Shown: positions 55,888-64,000 of the stretch, in pieces
Layout: every line of letters starts with the position of its first letter
How positions within the stretch are numbered: the first letter of the stretch is position 1
Source: Prostheceraeus crozeri
Taxonomy: Eukaryota; Platyhelminthes; Polycladida; Euryleptidae
Direction of reading: 5' to 3'
Length of the DNA stretch: 64,000 bases
Assembly: GCA_907163375.1 (NCBI GenBank)
Contig: CAJQUW010000952.1
Location: forward strand, 10,001-74,000
Notes under the pieces: model-generated
What the model was told of the DNA's origin: nothing
Database searches by the model: none
The model's input: only the letters and a program-made list of their open reading frames with translations
Program-made: the position numbers and the translations under genes

Positions 55888-56481
55888 AAGGTCGTCTCTT
55901 CTTCTGTTTGACTAGAAAAGAAGCATTGGAGCATGCAACGTTAATGAAATGGCACAATCTGCTGACTAAATACCATAGCAATCGAGCAATGAACAGCCAG
56001 TTCAACATTAAACACGCCAAATTGTGCGAAGTTTCAGTGACTGTTATCAACCGGATCACACAGCAAAGAGACACAGACGATGTCAAGTTCTCGAGAGAAG
56101 TTTGTGAACGTTTTTCGTGCGCCTGCTATCTTTTCAAATAATGATCGGAAGGACCAACATTATCGAGAAAACTTTCGCGCAATGATCTGAAATCTTCGTA
56201 TCTGAAGGAATCGTGGCGATCGGAGCCTTTTGAAATTCACAGCAATCTGCAAGCGACGCACGACTATTTTTCCTATCTCTGCAAGGCATTAATAATTTCT
56301 TTTTGACCACTTAGTAAGGTTTTGGATGTGCCATCTGTTTGAATCTGTTTGCACTTCTAGCAAAGTGATACGCTTAAACAATCTAATTCTGTGGTATTAT
56401 GTCAGCAGATTGTATCATTTCATTAGCGCTTACATGTTCCAATGCTTCCTGTCTAGTCAAACCAATGAAGAGACGACCTGT
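55888..56481. repeat. ~594-bp unit with ~105-bp inverted repeats
   Basis: AGGTCGTCTCTTCTTCTGTT, TTTGACTAGA and GAAGCATTGGA at 55888-55995 are repeated inverted at 56380-56481. The interior holds a 91-residue frame without domains. A small DNA transposon is likely; no target duplication found. Confidence 0.65.
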
Positions 56482-56663
56482 CTAATAATAAGGGTGCATC
56501 TTAGTGAAAATGTGAGCGACTTTTGCGCCACTATTGTGTATTGCATGTAGCTTAACTTTCATTATAGAGGTTTTATTGTTGTCAATCTCTATGATTGTCA
56601 GTGTCATACGAGTGAAGACAATTCATCGCGACTGTTCATTCTGTTCAATGCAACATGTAAGAA

Positions 56664-56915
56664 CATAGAAATTGATAACAATAAAACCTCTAGAATGGAA
56701 GTAAAGCTTCATGCAATGAACAATAGTGGCACAAAAATCGCATTTTCACTTAGATCCACTTGTCAACGGCTGAATCATTGGGTTAGAATCCGTTACATGT
56801 ACAATTCTAAGTTTTTCATTGGTTCTTCATGCCCCAACTTAGTTCCCCAGGATGTGCCGCGACCTTGAGTCAATTTCCATTCTAGTCAACTTCAAATAAA
56901 GAATCTATCTCTATG
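56664..56915. mobile_element. 252-bp hAT-type MITE (CATAGAAATTGAT family)
   Basis: Ends CATAGAAATTGATAAC and CTATCTCTATG. Flanks TGTAAGAA (56656-56663) and TATAAGAA (56916-56923) match at 7 of 8 bases. It is collinear with the copy at 17692-17947. Confidence 0.82.
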
Positions 56916-56923
56916 TATAAGAA

Positions 56924-58389
56924 CATTTCATTGCGCACAGAAGACTGGGGAGTTAAGGCAACAATAAATGTGTGAAGAAGTCATATTATTACGGACTGAC
57001 CCAAATATACAGCGGATAAAACCTTTGTCTGTCTTCCACAATAAAGTAATTATCGCACAAGCACCACCTCGGCCGCCCGTCTCGGTGAAGTCGACTGTAC
57101 GATAACTGACATCTGTTCTTTTAAATTTATTATTTTCACATCAGTTGACAACACAAGCAATTCAAATAAATCAGACTTCTACTAGGACATATATACATAC
57201 GGTGTGTATAAATATATCGGGACTTACATTATAAATGTACCACTACTAAAATAAATATATTTTTACTTGATAGCGGGGGTCACCGTATACACCTAAATCA
57301 TCGAATAATCAAGGAAATATCAGAGAATAATGCATCCTTCATTTAGGTGCTTTTTACAATAAACATGGAGACGATATACATGACAACTGAAAATCACTGT
57401 TACTCTACCACAATAATCTACAGCAGCCGATATACACGACACAAATTAAGCAGCGTACAGTTTCAATCAAGATCATTTGAGGATATCTATGAATATCGCA
57501 TCGAGTTCTATGTCGATAAACTACGTAATCTACAGAAGGCTATGTAATATTCATAGACATCCCTTTCATTGCAAGCAATCAGCGCAGCGTTAATTTCACA
57601 GCAAAATTAAGTGATCAAAAAAATCATTCGACGCTTTGTCATCGTCCTTTTATCATTACGAGCGTTTAAACAAAAAGCAAAACTTCAAAAGATAACAAAT
57701 AGTGATAGCAAACGGAGCTGATGTTCGAGTTCCTGGATCCTTTACGGACTAACAACTTACGAAGGAATGAGATATTTTTGCCATCTGGAAGTGATATATA
57801 CAAAACTAAGCTTAAAGTGAGAGAGGCAGCACTCGTCACCGATAATTCGGCGTGATAACTAAAAAGAAGAAATAGTTATACAAAACCAAGGATTCAAGAT
57901 ATTACTTTATGTAACTTCAATATCATAACATATTATACACGCAGTAGAGAACCACATTACAGTGATCAAAGACAGGCACCCACTTCATTTTCGCGCGTGA
58001 TATTTGAAATTCTGCAGCATGTTTTTCATTAATATCGCTTCGTCGCTGGGTAGCGCTACCGTCAAACGAAATGTGCGTGCATGGTAAAGCGACTGGGATG
58101 AGCGTTGCATACTATCCATTTGATCCTAAAATTGTCTCTATTTTGGGACCTTCTGTCACAATTTGCTCCATCGCAGATGAATAGATCAGCGACATCCACA
58201 GCAACGTGGCAGGGAGTGATGTCGTTAGCAAGAGTGATCCAATCAAGTGATTTCGCCAATCACTGAACAGAATTTATGGACAATAAGTGAAACGATGTTA
58301 ACGGAAGCCTTTACAATGGAAGCATATGAATGGAAATTATTGGCAGACAAAATGGCCACGCTGTCGGGTCTCATGCGGTCCACTATTGT
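56924..58389. other. Non-coding stretch with a small TIR unit at 57489-57563
   Basis: TATGAATATCGC and AATATTCATAGACAT bound ~75 bp related to the hairpin at 47343. No gene supported. Confidence 0.35.
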
Positions 58390-58760
58390 TTTTCTCTGTA
58401 GATTTTGCGAAAATTCTCCTATTTTTGTTAAAAGGTGTTGTATTAATCGAGCTTTCGATGGCGTTAGCAGCACATCTTAGTCATGAATGATGAAATTACA
58501 TAAAACAAATTGAATCAGACATCAGGAGAGCATAGAGAATGAATCATTTCTCTTTAACAAATAAAGTGCATAAACAAGTGACTACTGAAAATGTTTAAAG
58601 AAGTAAGTTGATGAAATGCAAAAATTGCAAAGAAGAAATTGACTGTCATATTTTGAGATAAGGGGTTTCTCCTTCAGATGTGCTGCTGACGCCATCGAAA
58701 GCTCGATTAATGCAAAACCCTTCAACAACAATTGGAGATTTCGCAAAGCTCACAGAGAAA
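58390..58760. repeat. Inverted repeat with ~100-bp arms
   Basis: AATCGAGCTTTCGATGGCGT at 58445 pairs with ACGCCATCGAAAGCTCGATT near 58690, and AGCAGCACATCT with AGATGTGCTGCT. Arms diverge outward. The spacer is ~190 bp. Confidence 0.65.
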
Positions 58761-59440
58761 AATGATGCACCCAATTGCAAATAGTTTATTTACTGAAAAA
58801 ATGCTATTGGTTCAAAATGTTTTCGAAAATGCTTTAGTAGCAAAGGGCGTTGAAGCCCGATCTAGCAACGTTATTAAGTTGCTCAACTTGGCCATTTCTT
58901 CAAACAAAAGAAATTGCTTGATTCTGCTTTATTTACAACCCAGTGGAAAAAAGTGAACGGGCCGACAACGATTCTCCTCGACGGTCCGCTGACGACGCTG
59001 TCTCTTCGCATGCACGCCGACCCGGGAGCGATCCTTCGTCATCCGTCGGCGATTGTACTGTCGCTACCTTACATCACTGGCTGGCTGCACTTTTCCGTTT
59101 TAATTCCTATGAAGTCGCCAGCCGCTAACCACCATGTGATCAAAAAGCCGATTCAGAGAAGTGAAGCGGAGAATAGGCTTAGCGTTCGAATCCTTGCTCC
59201 GGACACTTGAAAGTGGAGTAATTTGAATTCCATTGCAATTAACTATACCAATATACCCATACTCGGCGAGCTTTTACCTCTTCGGAGAATTTTCCATTCG
59301 TCACTTCGCGCGGACGACACGTTCCCGTCACACAGTCGTTGGGCCGTTGCCGGCCTATCAATATTTCTCCACTGGGAAGAAGAACACATGCAAACGAGCT
59401 AATTTTGTTAGCTGCTACATTGTCCTCTTAATTCTGTCTG
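58761..59440. other. Spacer with a GC-rich island at 58950-59230
   Basis: 58950-59230 is clearly richer in GC and CpG than the surroundings and is open in two plus frames, but shows no domain. A B-box-like GCGTTCGAATCC occurs at ~59182. It could be a degraded SINE or exon; I cannot tell. Confidence 0.3.
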
Positions 59441-59452
59441 CATGCTAAGAAT

Positions 59453-59645
59453 GATGATTTAAAGTCACTTCTCCTCTTTTCTGAGGGGCTTGGACGATGC
59501 TGACAAGTCAGACTTTAATCTGGAGCGTTGCAATCTTTTAGTCCGGATGCCCTTCCTGACGACTTCCAATGACACTTTCAGAGCTCGACCTCTAGACCAG
59601 AAGATCACTAGGCCGAGCACTTAACCACTGTGCCACGGAGATCAC
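59453..59645 (-). repeat. tRNA-derived SINE with V-domain-like core, second minus copy
   Basis: The core TCAGGAAGGGCATCCGG is at 59543-59559; the head contains GTGGCACAGTGGTTAAGTGC. Flanks CATGCTAAGAAT (59441) and CATGCTCAAAAT (59646) are a diverged target duplication. About 193 bp, the same length as the copy at 51228. Confidence 0.85.
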
Positions 59646-60062
59646 CATGCTCAAAATAGCAGATGAAACAGAGATAGAAGCAGCAAAAGAGTGCTTCGTC
59701 AATGGGTTCGCACCCTCTAACTTGATGGAAATACAACAAAGATTATATATTTTCATCATCGAACAAATGACTCACTGCTCAAGTAAAACCAGTGAGAGTA
59801 ACCATCAGTGAAGTATTCAATGATAATCAGTTAGTACAAAGTAGAATTTATAATTTGTTGAAAATTGCATGATAGCAGGAAATCGAACGTTTCGATGCTA
59901 TGGAGCACAGCTACTACATCTAGTCTAATACCAAAATAACCAAATCCAAGAAACTGACAGAAATGAAATATTCGGTGAAATGTGCATCAATACTGTGCGT
60001 GTAGTTAAGCAAATTCTAACTACTCATAAAAGCAAGGGTCTTCTAAATTTTCGTATCATATA

Positions 60063-60458
60063 CAGTGATGTTCATAAAATTGGACCACATATGATTTGTC
60101 AAAATTTAATATATTCGGTTTTCGCTGCTTTTAATTCACTGAATTTTGCTTGAGCAATACAATAGCATTGAAACTTTGAAATAAGTATTTTGTGACTATT
60201 TGCAAGGAATTCTAATGTCAGTTCGAATGATACCAAGCACTATATGAATTAAATACTTGGACAAATTTCATTATAGCACGAAATATTGATGAACTTTACA
60301 AAATGTTCAAAATGAATTTTCTTTGTAGTCATTCGATTTCAAAAATGTAGAACACTAGTCCTGGAATATGTATTGTTCGTTCATATGCGATAAGGCTGGA
60401 AGTCTAGATGAATTATTGAGTCTTGACATTAAGTGGTCCGATTTTATGGTCAACTCTG
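60063..60458. mobile_element. 396-bp Tc1/mariner-type MITE
   Basis: TA on both sides (60061-60062, 60459-60460). Left end CAGTGATGTTCATAAAATTG and the complement of the right end CAGAGTTGACCATAAAATCG form TIRs, both running into GGACCAC. No coding capacity. Confidence 0.8.
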
Positions 60459-60460
60459 TA

Positions 60461-61190
60461 TAGTAATAGAACTATTATCTGAAGTATTGCTTATATTTTT
60501 ATGGTAAAAGAATGATAAAGATCCACCTAATTACATTGTCTTCACGATAAGGTAGAAGTTCATGAAAGTCAAATTATATCAAATTGCGATTAATCGTCAA
60601 CCCATCCCAATGTTAAAAATCAACGAAAATCCAGTTAATAAGTAGAATATTAATAAGAAGTATCTTGCACAGTCAATTCCGCTTAATTGGAAATTAGATG
60701 TTAAAACCACTTTGCCAAAATTATTCAAACTCAATGAAACGCAGCAGAAATCAGAATATACATCAGAATCATTAGGGTAGCATATCAAAAGTAAATCAAA
60801 TGAACATCTAAATGCATAGTCAAAGCAGAAATCAGAATAAAATACGAGAGACTTGGTTGGCTTGAGGTAAAGTCTATATGCGCAGAATGGAACATAGATT
60901 GACGAAGAGACTTCAGTATCATTTGGTAAAAGAATTATCAAATAAATGCATTTACATCTTTCTTAATAATGGTTGCCATGGGGACGAGATAAAAAAGAGA
61001 CGTAAAATACAGAAACAACAGAAATTTACGAGCCCTGAATATCTTAAATTCCCGATACCGTAGAGTGAGGGCTATGGCCCACTCTGTGCGTACAATCGAA
61101 ATGTATGGATATAAATCATTTTCTAATCAGAAACCTTGCACTATTTTGCCTCACAAAGTTTCAATTATGGTTGATGTACTGCAAGCTATT
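60461..61190. other. Non-coding stretch
   Basis: No gene supported. GCAGAAATCAGAATA occurs twice near 60744 and 60825. Confidence 0.3.
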
Positions 61191-61914
61191 CGATATTATA
61201 TTTCTTGCATCATTTTGAGTTCTTGCACTACGCCTTTTCCATATCTATTTCAGATATTTCCAAATGAATTTCAGATATCTTCACAGATGAGATTGCTATA
61301 TCTACAGTGCATTAGCTGTGATAGATATGTATTATGATGTTCTATAAATAGGTTTAACAGTTTTTCGGTGTAGATGTGCACGTTTGTCTTAAATTTACAG
61401 GGCCGCACGTGTTTCAAGATTCATGGATGTCAAAACGAGGAGGTCTTAATCAAGTTCTATCTACAAATGAAAACTTCAAATCAAATTCATGACTTTGAAC
61501 CTTTCCCTTAATATGAGCATCAGCTACGAAAATAACGTCTCACTGAAATATATGAAAATTGCTATCATGATAATAAAAATTTAAATGAATATCAAAAATG
61601 TTTCTGTAAAATCCTTGACTCTGTCCACCAATGTCTTCAAAGAAGACGTTCATTAAAATATTTTTTCATTAAATTTAAAACCAATTTCAATAGCAATTTC
61701 CCCGTATCATACTACGTAGAAATTAAAAAAGACTCTTGAAACTATAATATTGTAATCAACGAATATTTACACTTGATAGTAAGATAAAAACATCAGAAGA
61801 AAAAGTTATCTTCCCACATTCATATCCTCCATGTTGGAGGCACTGTCGAAAAATCCTTGGGAATGTCCTGATGCACGCTCGATGTCACGCGTTGTTATTG
61901 TGTCCATCGCTTCG

Positions 61915-62428
61915 TCAGTTAATATCTTCAACATGAGCAAGGCGTTGTAGACCTATTTGCGGAGGAGTCACTGATGGAACTCTCATTCGTTGTTTCACGA
62001 CAGATTTCATCTTGCTCCATATTGATTCCACAGGATTCAACATGGGAGAGTATGGACCAAGTCGAACAATGCGCAAGGACGGATGCGCTTCGGTGCATTC
62101 TTCCAGTTTCGAATGGCAAGGGGCATTGTCACAGACCAAAACGGTTGAGTCTGGAGTAATGCCTTGAGGAAGGTGGTGAAGCATCTCCAATACCCATTCC
62201 TTGGCCATCTGTGATGTGAATGCTCATCGTCGTCGAGTCCAGTGCACCATTTGAGATGATGAAATTGCTGCAATGACATGCACGTTCGGGCCTTTGCACG
62301 CAGGAAGCTTGAAAACGGCACGCTCTCCGATGGATGCTATGTTGGCGCCAATCACCATCAGAATTGGCTACCTCTACAATTCTCCTTTTGTCAATCGGAG
62401 AAATACGCTGATAATATCCACGAGGCAT
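61915..62428 (-). pseudogene. IS630-type DDE transposase remnant
   Basis: N-terminus MPRGYYQRISPIDKRRIVEV from 62428, then a jump past most of the DNA-binding domain. Next is a strand segment NGALDSTTMSIHI (other-frame sequence around it reads like a KGPNVHVIAA core). The last frame, 61915-62208, has TVLVCDNAPCHSKLEE (second catalytic Asp) and RLGPYSPMLNPVESIWSKMK (third acidic residue). An internal deletion and frame changes make it inactive. DN-x-PCH with LNPVE wording is typical of the Tc1-IS630-pogo superfamily. Confidence 0.75.
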
Positions 62429-62667
62429 ATTACAAAATGTTATGACTATGCAACGTAAGCCAATTGGAAAATATTCTACGAACTTAATTCAAAATTACAA
62501 AAAGCAATATTTGAAATGTTTACATAGCTCTTTCTATTTATTAACAAAGCTCTTTCTGTTCTTCAACATAGCTCTTTCTTTTCTTTATTTGATTCCTTTC
62601 TTTTAAGTATTATATATTCCGAACTGCAATATGCACTGTAGATATACCAATCTCATCTGTGAAGATG

Positions 62668-62759
62668 TCTGAAATTCATTTGGAAATGTCTGAAATTCAT
62701 TTGGAAATGTCTGAAATTCATTTGGAAAGATCTGAAATTCATTTGGAAAGATCTGAAAT
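62668..62759. repeat. 21-bp tandem array in the right TIR
   Basis: TCTGAAATTCATTTGGAAAT starts at 62668, 62689, 62710, 62731 and 62752, exactly 21 bp apart, the last unit changing to TCTGAAATAGATATGG. The opposite TIR has the unit essentially once. Confidence 0.88.
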
Positions 62760-62814
62760 AGATATGGAAAAGGTGTAGTACGAGGAACTGCAATGAAGAT
62801 ATATTACTGAACCT

Positions 62815-63368
62815 AAAATTTATGACATCAAAAATTCAGGAATTTGATCTGTAAAACACTAAAATATGTGATAATTTCCTACATAGTCCATGCAGCTCAG
62901 AACACTAAAGTATGTCAAGCTTCAGATATCTGAAGAGTCCAAATTCCAGGTCATAGAAATCACCTCAATGAAGATATATGACCTTTCAAATGACACTCTA
63001 AATCGTCGGTGCGTAGCGCCAGACAGTTTATTGACGGCAATTAAGGCCGTCTGATTTGGAATTGGAGATATATAAACGACTTTCATAGAAAAATGACAAG
63101 CGAAATATCGGCTGACAAATTTGCTTAATCAGCAATAATGAAGTCTCAATGCATTCAATACAGAGATTGTCTAAACAAGAGCCACTTTTTTAATGCACAG
63201 ACAAAAATGCAAGGAACTGCAATATCACCATGAAAATCAGTTTCTGCGACGAACGAAAGACATTGTGTTGAATGATCTTGTCGGAAAACAGAAAGACAGT
63301 CCGTCATGCCAACGACGATGATGATAAGTTCTTCGTAAGCAATCTTAGAAAATTTACAACAGTATAAA
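62815..63368. other. Non-coding stretch
   Basis: No gene or repeat end recognised. Confidence 0.3.
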
Positions 63369-64000
63369 CATTTAGTCTGGGAGCTACTGACCAAATTCTC
63401 CCTAATTCGCGCTCAAAGGGCTTAATAACACCGATTTGTAGATCTTGAAACGCTGAATACAAAACTCAAATTCCTAAGTGTCACAGACAGTCGCTTTCTG
63501 CTATAGGTAGGGTGAAAGGATTCCCATTGAAATCCAATGGTAAAATTCAAGAAATATCTATGGATTGTGAGACACTTGCCAATTTTCGTACATTTTCTTT
63601 TGCAGAAGAGAAACTATTTATCAGAATGCCATGAAATTTGAAGCACGATTGAGTTCAGAACATCAAATTCGATATAAAAGTTGAAGTGAGTCACATGATC
63701 CAGTATTTGATGTCTGAGAGCCTCCACAAAATGAGTAAAATCGCCTAAATTAAGTCAAAACATGAAATTTGCTCATTTTGTAGAGGCTCTCAGACATCAA
63801 ATACTGAATCATGCGACTCACTTCAACTTTTATATCGAAGTTGATGTTCTGAACTCAATCATGTTTCAAATTTCATGGCACTCTGATAAATAGTTTCTTT
63901 TCTGCAAAACAAATGCTGTGCTTCACAATCTATAGATATTTCTTGAATTTAACCATTGGATTCCAATCGGAATCCTTCAGCCTTGTCTATAACCGAAAGC
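63369..64000. repeat. Foldback repeat running off the window end
   Basis: The plus arm from 63369 contains the phrases of the 47906-48265 repeat. After a ~30-bp loop near 63745-63770 the arm returns inverted (GAGGCTCTCAGACATCAAAT, TTCATGGCACTCTGATAAAT) and is still pairing at base 64000. The copies differ by a few percent. The full element needs sequence to the right. Confidence 0.85.

Larger units (their letters stand above)
61192..62810 (-). mobile_element. IS630/Tc1-like element remnant with expanded right TIR
   Basis: 61192-61310 and 62625-62810 are inverted copies (GCACTGTAGATATA, CTCATCTGTGAAGAT, AATAGATATGGAAAAGG). The left holds about one and a half 21-bp units and the right four to five. 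A transposase remnant lies inside on the minus strand. Target duplication not resolved. Confidence 0.7.

Noticed and set aside
60597-60941. 114-residue Tyr/Phe/Leu-rich frame as a membrane protein
   Set aside because: Composition follows from the AT-rich sequence; partly built on a local direct repeat.

Overview
The window looks like an AT-rich, gene-poor, transposon-dense piece of an invertebrate metazoan nuclear genome. Support for this comes from tRNA-headed SINEs with a core like the vertebrate V-domain, a Penelope GIY-YIG fragment, Tc1, IS630, Harbinger and hAT transposase remains, a Polinton fragment and a Ty3/gypsy element. I cannot name the phylum. No complete host gene is visible; the best host-coding candidate is one possible terminal exon near 43.4-43.6 kb (minus strand). 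Layout: 1-4.3 kb is part of a Polinton/Maverick-type fossil (packaging ATPase, a small basic/hydrophobic virion-type protein, RING-like and exonuclease-like pieces), all on the minus strand and continuing left of the window. 4.6-6.0 kb holds a 320-bp tandem array and a 60-bp repeat, both with G-runs. 6.07-8.77 kb is a partial Ty3/gypsy element. 9.4-10.3 kb is a gutted Harbinger element. 13.7-14.2 kb is a broken FLYWCH/MULE gene. 14.6-15.5 kb is an intact-ended hAT-type MITE, and 19.1-20.7 kb a broken Tc1 element. The most interesting part is 21.6-27.8 kb, a three-level nest. Two tandem ~1.02 kb hAT-like elements share the 8-bp target ATGGAGAG. A long-TIR element with a 9-bp target duplication lies in the first of them. 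Inside that lies a 3.13-kb DNA transposon with ~410-bp TIRs, a 4-bp target duplication and one uninterrupted 691-codon ORF. Its Asp/Cys/His/Glu spacing closely matches the RAG1 recombinase core. 30.1-32.2 kb is another long-TIR element with a 9-bp duplication. 32.9-34.9 kb is a large palindrome of Penelope 3' ends around a hairpin and a small foldback element. 36.6-39.3 kb holds a composite inverted-repeat element, a Harbinger MITE and a hAT remnant. 39.3-64 kb is mostly anonymous AT-rich DNA with SINEs, MITEs, foldbacks and an IS630-like remnant with an expanded 21-bp array. The elements do not form a pathway. They record successive insertions, and target-site duplications give relative order in several places.
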